Source: UBA7803 sp049454295 (GTDB lineage: Bacteria > Pseudomonadota > Gammaproteobacteria > Pseudomonadales > Azotimanducaceae). Taken from it: a stretch of DNA of 13,910 nt. This document shows positions 7,236 to 13,910 of the stretch, piece after piece. Every line of letters starts with the position of its first letter. Position 1 is the first letter of the stretch. The notes below the pieces were generated by a model that was not told where the DNA came from, made no database searches, and saw nothing but the letters and a program-made list of their open reading frames with translations. Made by a program: the position numbers and the translations under genes. Location of the stretch: positions 1 to 13,910 of the forward strand of contig JBMTYG010000085.1 in assembly GCA_049454295.1 (NCBI GenBank). The letters run 5' to 3'.

Positions 7236-9854
7236 TCAGGCGACCTTTACCGTTTCGATCTGGATCGCGCCGATTCGGCGACCATCCTCAGCCGCCTGCT
7301 GGAATGACGCAATCTCATTGAAGTTAAGATAACGGTAAATTTCCTTCCCAAGCGTGTTGATCTCGGTCATGAACTCGAGATATTCCACCGGTGTCGGCAG
7401 CCGACCCAGCACCGACGCGATCGCCGCGAGTTCGGCCGAGGCGAGGTAGACATTCGCCCCGTTGCCGAGCCGATTGGGGAAGTTCCGCGTGGAGGTCGAA
7501 ACCACCGTGGAGTTGTCCTTCACCCGCGCCTGGTTGCCCATGCACAGCGAACAGCCAGGCATCTCCGTGCGCGCACCAACGCGACCATAAGTGCCGTAGA
7601 AGCCTTCCTGATTCAGCTGGAACGCGTCCATCTTGGTTGGCGGCGCGATCCAGAGCGTGGTCGGCAATAGACCCTTTACCTTCTCAAGCAGCTTACCGGC
7701 CGCGCGGTAGTGCCCGATGTTTGTCATGCATGAACCGATGAAGACTTCATCGATGCGATCGTTCTGAACCGCAGAGAGTGGCTTGATATCGTCCGGATCG
7801 TTCGGGCACGCGAGCAGGGGTTCCTTGATCTGGTTCAGATCGATCTCGATGATCTCGGCGTACTCGGCATCAGCATCCGCTTCCATCAGCACCGGATTCG
7901 CGAGCCACTCCTCCATCTTGCGGGCGCGACGCTCAAGCGTACGCACGTCGCCGTAGCCTTCCTTGATCATCCAGCGCAGCATGGTCACGTTCGAGGTCAG
8001 ATATTCAATAATGGGCGCCTGGCCCAGCTTGATCGTGCACCCGGCCGCCGACCGTTCTGCGGATGCGTCGGAGATTTCGAACGCCTGCTCCACCTTCAGG
8101 TCAGGCAGCCCCTCGATCTCGAGAATGCGGCCATTGAAAACATTTTTCTTGCCTTTCTTTTCAACCGTGAGCAGACCACGCTGGATTGCGGCGTAAGGAA
8201 TCGCGTTAACAAGATCACGCAGCGTGATCCCCGGTTGCATCTCACCCTTGAAGCGCACCAGAACCGATTCCGGCATATCGAGGGGCATGACGCCCGTAGC
8301 CGCGGCAAAAGCCACCAAGCCAGAGCCCGCGGGGAAAGAGATGCCGATCGGGAACCGGGTGTGTGAATCACCACCAGTGCCCACGGTGTCCGGCAGCAGC
8401 ATCCGATTGAGCCAAGAGTGAATGATGCCATCTCCCGGACGCAGCGAGACCCCGCCCCGGTTCATGATGAAGTCTGGCAGTGTATGTTGTGTCTCGATAT
8501 CCACCGGCTTTGGATAAGCGGCGGTGTGACAGAACGACTGCATCACCAGATCCGCCGAGAAGCCAAGACAGGCGAGATCCTTGAGCTCATCCCGTGTCAT
8601 CGGACCGGTGGTGTCCTGCGAACCCACCGTCGTCATCTTCGGTTCGCAGTAAGTGCCCGGACGGATGCCCGCAACGCCGCAGGCACGTCCCACCATCTTC
8701 TGGGCAAGCGTATAGCCCTTACCCGTCTCGTCCGGCTCAGCCGGCTTGCGGAACAGCGTCGTAGGTCCAAGACCGAGCGCTTCCCGCGCCTTGTCGGTGA
8801 GCCCGCGGCCGACGATCAGGTTGATGCGACCACCCGCCTGGACCTCGTCCAGGATCACATCCGACTTGAATGTGAACTCGGACAGCACTTCGCCGGTTTC
8901 GCTCAGGATCTTGCCCTCGTAGGGACGAATGTCGATGACATCGCCCATCCCCAAGCGATCGACCGGCGCCTCAAATACCAGCGCGCCAGCGTCTTCCATG
9001 GTATTGAAGAATATGGGTGCTACTTTGCTGCCGATGCAGACCCCGCCGGTGCGCTTATTCGGCACGCCAGGAATATCATCGCCCGTGAACCAAAGCACCG
9101 AATTGGTTGCTGACTTGCGCGACGAACCCGTGCCTACGACGTCGCCGACGAACGCGAGGGGCAGTCCGCGTGCCTTGAGCGCCTCGAGCTGCGCGATTGG
9201 ACCCACGGCGCCAGGCTGGTCAGGCGTCAGCCCATCGCGCGCCATCTTGTACATCGCAAGGGCATGCAGCGGGATGTCCGGGCGGCTCCAGGCATCCGGC
9301 GCCGGCGACAGATCGTCCGTATTCGTCTCACCCGTGACCTTAAACACAACCATGCGGATGGATTCTGGCACCCGCTTGCCTTCCTTGAACCAATCGCCGT
9401 CGGCCCAGGATTGCAGCAGCCCCTGCGCGTGCGCATTGCCGGCACGCGCCCGCTCCTCAACATCATGAAAACGGTCAAACATGAGCAGCGTGTGTCGCAG
9501 CTGTTCAGCTGCAAGAGCACCCAATTCAGCGTCATCAAGGAGCACGACAAGAGCATCGATGTTGTAGCCACCGAGCATCTGTCCAAGCATGCGCGTCGCA
9601 TCCGCCCGGCTGATCAGACCGCAGGCGGCTTCGCCGCGAGCGACTGCGGACAGAAAACCCGCCTTGACGTAGGCAGCCTCATCCACACCGGGCGGCACCC
9701 GGTTGGCAATCAGGTCCACGAGCACACCACCCTCTCCCGGCGGCGGGTTCTTGAGGAGTTCAACCAGCTCTGCCACCTGTTGGGCAGTAAGCGGCTTGGG
9801 CGGAATGCCTTGGGCGGCGCGTTCAGCAACATGGGCGCGGTAGGCTTCGAGCAC
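7236..9854 (-). CDS. acnB: Aconitate hydratase B (bifunctional aconitase / 2-methylisocitrate dehydratase)
   Basis: This 872-residue enzyme interconverts citrate and isocitrate through cis-aconitate in the TCA cycle. AcnB-type enzymes also hydrate 2-methylaconitate. The order is the AcnB one: an N-terminal HEAT-like domain (ERAAQGIPPKPL, NRVPPGVDEAAYVKAGFL), the swivel domain (FKVTGETNTDDLSPAPDAWS, GDVVGTGSSRKSATNSVLWF), then the catalytic domains. The three [4Fe-4S] ligands are visible as Cys709 in GSCMTN and Cys768 and Cys771 in GCSLCMGNQ, one position earlier than in the E. coli protein. QDTTGPMTRDELKDLACLGF and DTVGTGGDSHTRFPIG match the E. coli enzyme from memory. Translation starts at GTG 9854 with AGGAG six bases upstream, exactly where the E. 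coli protein begins. It follows the symporter gene by 53 bases on the same strand. In E. coli the apo-protein can bind mRNA; whether this one does is unknown. Confidence 0.98.
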   Translation of the reverse strand: MLEAYRAHVAERAAQGIPPKPLTAQQVAELVELLKNPPPGEGGVLVDLIANRVPPGVDEAAYVKAGFLSAVARGEAACGLISRADATRMLGQMLGGYNIDALVVLLDDAELGALAAEQLRHTLLMFDRFHDVEERARAGNAHAQGLLQSWADGDWFKEGKRVPESIRMVVFKVTGETNTDDLSPAPDAWSRPDIPLHALAMYKMARDGLTPDQPGAVGPIAQLEALKARGLPLAFVGDVVGTGSSRKSATNSVLWFTGDDIPGVPNKRTGGVCIGSKVAPIFFNTMEDAGALVFEAPVDRLGMGDVIDIRPYEGKILSETGEVLSEFTFKSDVILDEVQAGGRINLIVGRGLTDKAREALGLGPTTLFRKPAEPDETGKGYTLAQKMVGRACGVAGIRPGTYCEPKMTTVGSQDTTGPMTRDELKDLACLGFSADLVMQSFCHTAAYPKPVDIETQHTLPDFIMNRGGVSLRPGDGIIHSWLNRMLLPDTVGTGGDSHTRFPIGISFPAGSGLVAFAAATGVMPLDMPESVLVRFKGEMQPGITLRDLVNAIPYAAIQRGLLTVEKKGKKNVFNGRILEIEGLPDLKVEQAFEISDASAERSAAGCTIKLGQAPIIEYLTSNVTMLRWMIKEGYGDVRTLERRARKMEEWLANPVLMEADADAEYAEIIEIDLNQIKEPLLACPNDPDDIKPLSAVQNDRIDEVFIGSCMTNIGHYRAAGKLLEKVKGLLPTTLWIAPPTKMDAFQLNQEGFYGTYGRVGARTEMPGCSLCMGNQARVKDNSTVVSTSTRNFPNRLGNGANVYLASAELAAIASVLGRLPTPVEYLEFMTEINTLGKEIYRYLNFNEIASFQQAAEDGRRIGAIQIETVKVA

Positions 9855-9860
9855 AGCGGT

Positions 9861-9865
9861 CTCCT
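9861..9865 (-). promoter_or_regulatory. Ribosome binding site for acnB GTG start
   Basis: On the minus strand AGGAG ends six bases before GTG 9854 and confirms the non-ATG start of acnB. Confidence 0.7.
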
Positions 9866-9883
9866 CGATCGATCAGGGGGGAA

Positions 9884-9900
9884 GCGCGCCAACGGCGCGC
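9884..9900 (-). terminator. GC hairpin between symporter and acnB genes
   Basis: GCGCGCC, an AAC loop and GGCGCGC give a perfect 7-base GC-only stem with a 3-base loop, 7 bases after the symporter stop. On the minus strand it is followed by TTCCCCCC rather than a T-run, so intrinsic termination would be inefficient. It may equally sit at the 5' end of an acnB transcript made from the TAGAAT box at 9905-9910. Confidence 0.4.
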
Positions 9901-9904
9901 ACAA

Positions 9905-9910
9905 ATTCTA
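9905..9910 (-). promoter_or_regulatory. Possible -10 box for acnB overlapping symporter stop codon
   Basis: On the minus strand TAGAAT (5 of 6 to the -10 consensus) includes the TAG stop of the symporter gene. The best -35 at 17-base spacing is a poor TGCACG (3 of 6). Transcription would begin near 9898, giving a leader of about 45 bases that starts with the GC hairpin. Confidence 0.25.
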
Positions 9911-11278
9911 GCTAACTTTCAGCCCCTCGTGCAGCGCCAGTCCTCCTGCCTGTTCGCGCTCACGCGCGTCGAGCGCCGCTCGAATCTCGGCGTGACGTTC
10001 CGCGGTGATCGGATATCCCCAGACAATAGCCGCCGCCAGCAAATAAAAGACCGATGGCAGCGTGGAGAAGAGGAGCCGCAGTCCAAGAAGCGGTTCCTCG
10101 CCGTTCTGCTGGCCGGACTGGAATCCGACCAGCGCGAGCCCGAACATGGCTATCGCGGTGCCAAGTGATGCCACCAGTTTCTGCACGAACGACCAGCTCG
10201 AGAAAAACAGCGCCGCCCGGTTCTCACCGCTCTCAAGATGATCGAGATCGATCACGTCAGCCTTCATAGAATTCGGGAGCGCGGCACCAAAACCGCCTGC
10301 CGCAAAGCCGGTGACCAGGGTGATGGGCAGCATGTACCAGAAGTCACCGGGACCGAGCAGCATGTAGAACGGGTGAGCACCAGAAATGATGATGAACGAC
10401 ACCAGATAAGCGCGATGCTTTCCTATCCGGTGTGCAAGCATCACCCACAGCGGCACGCTGAGCAGATTAGACAGGTAAAAGAAGGCCAGCATGTAGATTG
10501 CCTGCGCTTCTGCATCGAGTACGTCGGCGATAAAGAACAAATACAGCGGCGTGGTGATGTTAAGCCCGACGGAACCCACCGTGAACGCCGTTACCAAGCG
10601 CAGGAACGGTCGATTGCGGACCATGAGCCTCAATCCTTTCAAGATCGGCAAATTCGATCGCACGGGCACCTGGGAATCCGGTGTTCCGGCCAGCGTAACC
10701 GCGACGCAAAGCGGCATGAGCAGCAGCATGGTATAGCCAACGATCTCGAGCACCGCCGCGCTGCCTCCAATCCCGAACAACAGCAGCGCGAGCGCAGGCA
10801 TCGCCTGAGCGGTGAAGCTACCCAGGACTCCCGCCATCGAACGCGCGCCGGTGATGCGTGAGCGCTCGGAATAATCCGGCGATAGTTCGGCTCCCCAAGC
10901 GTAGTAAGGAATGAGCATGAGCGTGGTCCCAATCGACAGCAGCATGCTCCAGAGCAGCAAATGCATCGTGCCGGCGCCTTCGGGCGGCAGAAAGAGCTGG
11001 TAGATGCTCAGCATCATCACCGGAACCGATAGGGCAATCCAGGGTTTGCGACGACCCCAGCGAGTGCGCGTGTGATCGCTCAAATAACCTACGAGAGGAT
11101 CGGTCATTACGTCGAATACGCGGGACAACAGCATGATCGACCCGACCGTCGCCACCGCGATACCTACATCGTTCGAATAGAACCGCGGAATGAAAACGAT
11201 CACCGGGAAGATCGACATCGCCACCGGGAGATCCGCGAGGCTGTAATAGAAGAGAACTTTGTTCGACAGACGCGCCAT
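9908..11278 (-). CDS. GPH-family sugar:cation symporter (MFS)
   Basis: This 456-residue inner-membrane transporter belongs to the glycoside-pentoside-hexuronide:cation symporter group (MelB/XynB-like). The diagnostic motif is near residues 50-78: LLSRVFDVMTDPLVGYLSD followed by HTRTRWGRRKPW, with Asp56, Asp60 and Asp68 in the positions used for cation and sugar coupling in the family. About twelve hydrophobic segments are seen, including MMLSIYQLFLPP, LLLWSMLLSIGTTLMLIPYY and VFYLLAAAIVWGYPI. Length is typical. ATG 11278 has AGGGGG five bases upstream. A weak -10-like TATGCT lies at 11303-11308 (minus strand), with no good -35. The family transports sugars and glycosides, but similar proteins in environmental proteobacteria are of unknown substrate, so sugar transport is not certain here. 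It lies between the amidohydrolase and acnB on the same strand, with 121 and 53 bases of spacing. Confidence 0.88.
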   Translation of the reverse strand: MARLSNKVLFYYSLADLPVAMSIFPVIVFIPRFYSNDVGIAVATVGSIMLLSRVFDVMTDPLVGYLSDHTRTRWGRRKPWIALSVPVMMLSIYQLFLPPEGAGTMHLLLWSMLLSIGTTLMLIPYYAWGAELSPDYSERSRITGARSMAGVLGSFTAQAMPALALLLFGIGGSAAVLEIVGYTMLLLMPLCVAVTLAGTPDSQVPVRSNLPILKGLRLMVRNRPFLRLVTAFTVGSVGLNITTPLYLFFIADVLDAEAQAIYMLAFFYLSNLLSVPLWVMLAHRIGKHRAYLVSFIIISGAHPFYMLLGPGDFWYMLPITLVTGFAAGGFGAALPNSMKADVIDLDHLESGENRAALFFSSWSFVQKLVASLGTAIAMFGLALVGFQSGQQNGEEPLLGLRLLFSTLPSVFYLLAAAIVWGYPITAERHAEIRAALDAREREQAGGLALHEGLKVS

Positions 11279-11326
11279 GTTTACCCCCTATCCCCTGACC
11301 CGAGCATAGCGGGTTTGGCGCCAGGT

Positions 11327-11358
11327 CGCGCGCGTCCGCGGACGCGATTTCGCGCGCG
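11327..11358. repeat. Nested inverted repeat with two alternating CG tracts
   Basis: CGCGCGCG occurs at 11327-11334 and again at 11351-11358, and these arms can pair with each other across 16 bases. Overlapping the first arm is a separate perfect 16-base palindrome, CGCGTCCGCGGACGCG, at 11331-11346. The two structures are mutually exclusive. It lies in the 121 bases between the amidohydrolase stop and the symporter start. It could terminate or attenuate transcription, but no T-run follows on either strand. The remainder of this intergenic stretch holds nothing else I can name with confidence. Confidence 0.55.
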
Positions 11359-11399
11359 CATTAGAAACCGCCAGCAACGCCTGTCGACCCACGGTCGCC

Positions 11400-12866
11400 T
11401 CAGGGTTCGCGCAGATAACGCAGCTGACCGGAAACGAGCACCGCTCGCACCAAACCCGCCTGAAGATCCCTGCGCGCCTCGGACCAGGGTCGATCCAGGA
11501 GACAAAGGTCCGCGGACACGCCCGGCGCAATGCGGCGCGCCGATCCACCCGGATGATCGAGCGGAGACAGGTAACCTCGCAGAGCTTGTTCCGGCGTCAG
11601 CGCCTCGTCGCGGCCGACCAAACGACCTGACAGCGTTCTGCGCTCGACAGCCGCGCGCATGCCCGCCCAGGGATCTGGCGACGCATAGGGCGCATCGGAA
11701 CTAAGGCCAAGCGGAATACCCGCCTGGCGGAGCGTCTGCAGGCGGTAGAGCCAAGGGCGATCCTCAGGATCTGCCTGTTCCAAATAGCGATCACCACGCG
11801 CCGCAATGAACAGTGGCTGCGTCACCACGGTGAGCGAACGACGAACAAGCGCCGGCAGACACTCTGGCGGAACAACGCCCGCGTGCTCGATGCGATCGCG
11901 GATGCCTGCGGGCGGCGGACCAGACGCCTCCAGCACATAAAGCGCATACAGGAGTTCGGCACGAGAGACACAGTGCCAGGCTGTTCCCCGACCTTGTGCC
12001 CACGCTGCCCGTGTTGCTGCAACAAGTGTCTCGACGTCCGGCAGAGCGTCGTCGTCCAAAAGGAATTTTCGCTCGCCCAACGCGATCTGCCGGTGCAATC
12101 GGTCGTGGGTCAGCTTCGGGCCGCCCATCAAACGGAGGTGTTGCGGAAACACGCCGGAGTCCATCGCATGGGCAAAGATCGCAGCCTGGCTATCATCGTT
12201 GTCAGCGCTGGCATCGGTCAGACCGGTAACACCTAACTGAATCAGATCCTGCGCGACCGCAGCCAGATCGGGCGCCACCGCAGAGGACAGCCGAGCACGC
12301 AACCAGTCGTCGCCGCGGAACAGCCTGCCGGTCGGGGCACCGGAGGAGTCCAGTTCCAGTCCTGCAGGGTAGAGCTCAAGCGCCTCGGAGGTATTCCGTT
12401 CTCCGTCCAGAACACGCAATCGCCTCAGTGCTGCGCTGTTGAAAAACCAGGCCTTGCCGCTCGCGTGTTGTACGCGGAGCGGACGGTTGGTCACCAGTTC
12501 ATCCAGCCGCCTCCGATCAAGCAACCCCGCCGAGCTCTCGTGGTAGCCCGTCGCGCGAATCCAGTCCAGATCGGTACCGGGAGCTCGGCGCAGCGCGCCA
12601 CGAACCGAGCCGAGGTCGCGGGCGCCAGAGAGATCTACCGAGTGGCGGCTGGCCGCCAGGGCCAGCAGATGCACATGGTGATCGTTGAGCCCCGGCAGCA
12701 GAACCGCGCCACGGCCATCAATACTCTGGTGTGACCACTCTAGACGATCGCGCGAAGGAGCGACGCTCTCGATTTGCCCGTTGCGAATGAGCACATCCGA
12801 TCGCGTCGTGTTCGGGTAACAGACGACATCCCGCAGGACCAGGGACTCAGGCGGGGTCTCTATCAC
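11400..12866 (-). CDS. Amidohydrolase family 3 (YtcJ-like) metal-dependent hydrolase
   Basis: This 488-residue protein has the layout of the YtcJ-like branch of the amidohydrolase superfamily. A small N-terminal beta-domain (LVLRDVVCYP, VLIRNGQIESV) leads into the TIM barrel at VLLPGLNDHHVH. His64 and His66 form the HxH metal site. Later metal or catalytic positions are His in GTAWHCVS (about residue 310), His in RIEHAGVV, and Asp391 in LGLSSDAPYASPDPW. The C-terminal RIAPGVSADLCLLDRPW is the usual return to the beta-domain. These enzymes cleave amide or related bonds; the substrate here is unknown. It starts at GTG 12866, overlapping the ABC transporter stop by GTGA with no clear ribosome site, so it is probably translated by coupling. 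No signal peptide is seen. The coupling to an exporter is unusual for this family and may mean a joint substrate, but this is inference. Confidence 0.88.
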   Translation of the reverse strand: MIETPPESLVLRDVVCYPNTTRSDVLIRNGQIESVAPSRDRLEWSHQSIDGRGAVLLPGLNDHHVHLLALAASRHSVDLSGARDLGSVRGALRRAPGTDLDWIRATGYHESSAGLLDRRRLDELVTNRPLRVQHASGKAWFFNSAALRRLRVLDGERNTSEALELYPAGLELDSSGAPTGRLFRGDDWLRARLSSAVAPDLAAVAQDLIQLGVTGLTDASADNDDSQAAIFAHAMDSGVFPQHLRLMGGPKLTHDRLHRQIALGERKFLLDDDALPDVETLVAATRAAWAQGRGTAWHCVSRAELLYALYVLEASGPPPAGIRDRIEHAGVVPPECLPALVRRSLTVVTQPLFIAARGDRYLEQADPEDRPWLYRLQTLRQAGIPLGLSSDAPYASPDPWAGMRAAVERRTLSGRLVGRDEALTPEQALRGYLSPLDHPGGSARRIAPGVSADLCLLDRPWSEARRDLQAGLVRAVLVSGQLRYLREP

Positions 12867-13910
12867 ACGCTCGCAGTGGAACCGATGATCTCGTCATAAG
12901 AGCCTGTCCGGGCCACGCGACCATTTTTTAGCTCGACCACGACATCACAGCCGCGCAAGGTGGTGAGCCGGTGCGCCACGATCAGAATCGTGAGATCTCG
13001 GTCGAGGTTGTCAAGCGCTTCCATGACCTCCGCTTCGGTCTGGTTATCAAGCGCGCTGGTCGCCTCATCAAACACCAGTACGTCCGCATTTTTGTAGAGT
13101 GCCCTTGCGATCCCAATGCGCTGCCGCTGACCGCCGGACAGGCGCACGCCACGTTCCCCGACGGTGGCATCGTAACCCTTAGACCAACCGTCAATGGTTG
13201 AAGCAATACGCGCCTTATCCGCAGCCGCACGCACCCGAGCCATATCGATGTGCGCTGTTGGCAAACCAAAGGCAATGTTTTCGGCCGCTGAGCCATCGGA
13301 CAAAAAGATCGCTTGGGGCACGTGCGCAATGTGCATCTGCCATGCGCGTCGCCGCACGTAGCTATCGATTGGCAAATCATCCACCAGAATAGTGCCCGCA
13401 GTCGGTTCAAGCAGACCCATCAGCAGATCGAGCAATGTGCTCTTTCCGGAACCGGTACTGCCGATGAAGCCCACGCGCGCGCCTTTGGCAATCTCGAGAT
13501 CCAGGTTGCTGATGACGATCGGCGCATCCGGTGCGTAACGGAACTCAAGCCCTTGCAAGCGGATCGATCGGGAAAATCCGATGGGCTCTACGGGAACGGA
13601 GACCACCGTATCGGGCATGGGCTGATCCAAAAGATCAAGCGCATCCACCATGTTCTGTCGGTTGCCGCGCATCATGACAATCGCGTTGTACATCTCTTGC
13701 ACGAGAGGCAGCATGCGCTGCGCCCCGAGCGCAAGAGCGCCGAGCACGGGAATGGCGCCGCTCAGTCCGGCTGATGACAACGCCATGTCATAGGCGAGCA
13801 CTGCGATCAGCACCATGCCGAGCGCTTCGATACCGAACCGCGGCACCGTGCCGAGTACTTGTACCGCTGCGACCGCTCGGGCCATCGGAATTGTGGAGCG
13901 TCGGAAAATG
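12863..13910 (-). CDS. ABC exporter, permease-ATPase fusion (5' end outside window)
   Basis: Only the C-terminal 348 residues or so are inside the window; the frame stays open to the right edge, so ATG 13885 is not the true start. The upstream part holds the last membrane segments (VLIAVLAYDMALSSAGLSGA, IPVLGALALGAQRMLPLV), followed by a complete nucleotide-binding domain. Walker A is GSTGSGKST, the Q-loop is HVPQAIFLSDGSAAENIAFG, the signature is LSGGQRQRIGIARAL, Walker B is VLVFDEATSALD, and the H-loop His is in IVAHRLTTL. All catalytic residues are present, so it should be an active ATPase. The fused form is type IV (MsbA/PglK-like) exporter architecture. The Q-loop sequence is like that of transporters seen in glycan and lipid-linked saccharide clusters. 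The substrate is unknown. It is translationally coupled to the amidohydrolase gene. Confidence 0.93.
   Translation of the reverse strand, partial: IFRRSTIPMARAVAAVQVLGTVPRFGIEALGMVLIAVLAYDMALSSAGLSGAIPVLGALALGAQRMLPLVQEMYNAIVMMRGNRQNMVDALDLLDQPMPDTVVSVPVEPIGFSRSIRLQGLEFRYAPDAPIVISNLDLEIAKGARVGFIGSTGSGKSTLLDLLMGLLEPTAGTILVDDLPIDSYVRRRAWQMHIAHVPQAIFLSDGSAAENIAFGLPTAHIDMARVRAAADKARIASTIDGWSKGYDATVGERGVRLSGGQRQRIGIARALYKNADVLVFDEATSALDNQTEAEVMEALDNLDRDLTILIVAHRLTTLRGCDVVVELKNGRVARTGSYDEIIGSTASV

Noticed and set aside
8418..9113. A 231-codon open frame on the plus strand within acnB.
   Set aside because: It is antisense to a well-recognised enzyme, and its Arg/His-rich composition is typical of a shadow frame in GC-rich DNA.
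10238..10861. A 207-codon plus-strand frame antisense to the symporter gene.
   Set aside because: Its highly charged Gln/Arg/His-rich sequence is the usual reverse reading of hydrophobic membrane codons.

Overview
The window is GC-rich, gene-dense bacterial DNA with no rRNA, tRNA, CRISPR array or recognisable mobile element. Organism: a gammaproteobacterium is the best guess. The aconitase B is very close in sequence and length to the E. coli enzyme as I recall it, and starts are often GTG with short overlaps between genes. Anything finer than class would be a guess.

Layout. (1) Bases 31-1725, minus strand: an alpha/beta hydrolase followed closely by a tandem-duplicated EthD-domain protein. 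(2) Bases 1726-1836: a divergent intergenic region with weak promoter-like signals and a direct repeat. (3) Bases 1837-5616, plus strand: two family III (CaiB/BaiF) CoA-transferase genes overlapping by 4 bases, then an MFS transporter whose likely GTG start lies inside the end of the second transferase gene. (4) Bases 5677-6783, plus strand: a class II branched-chain aminotransferase. (5) Bases 6789-7118, minus strand: a small unrecognised protein convergent with the aminotransferase, with a plausible promoter and ribosome site of its own. (6) Bases 7236-13910, minus strand, in transcription order from the right edge: the 3' part of an ABC exporter gene (cut by the window), an amidohydrolase coupled to it by a 4-base overlap, a GPH-type sugar:cation symporter, and aconitate hydratase B (acnB).

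How the genes may work together. The left cluster looks like a small catabolic unit. The MFS protein could move an organic acid or a related substrate. The CoA-transferase pair could activate it as a thioester. The hydrolase and EthD protein, read divergently from the same region, could act on the same compound. The substrate cannot be told from sequence. The most notable point is that the first transferase keeps the catalytic aspartate of the family (Asp176), while the second has serine at the aligned position (Ser172). This suggests a heteromer of one catalytic and one non-catalytic subunit. The aminotransferase and aconitase are central metabolism. The symporter, amidohydrolase and ABC exporter form a separate transport and salvage-like group of unknown substrate.

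No clearly new defence or mobile system is visible. The best leads are the asymmetric CoA-transferase pair, the small orphan protein beside acnB, and two unusual GC-rich inverted-repeat structures.
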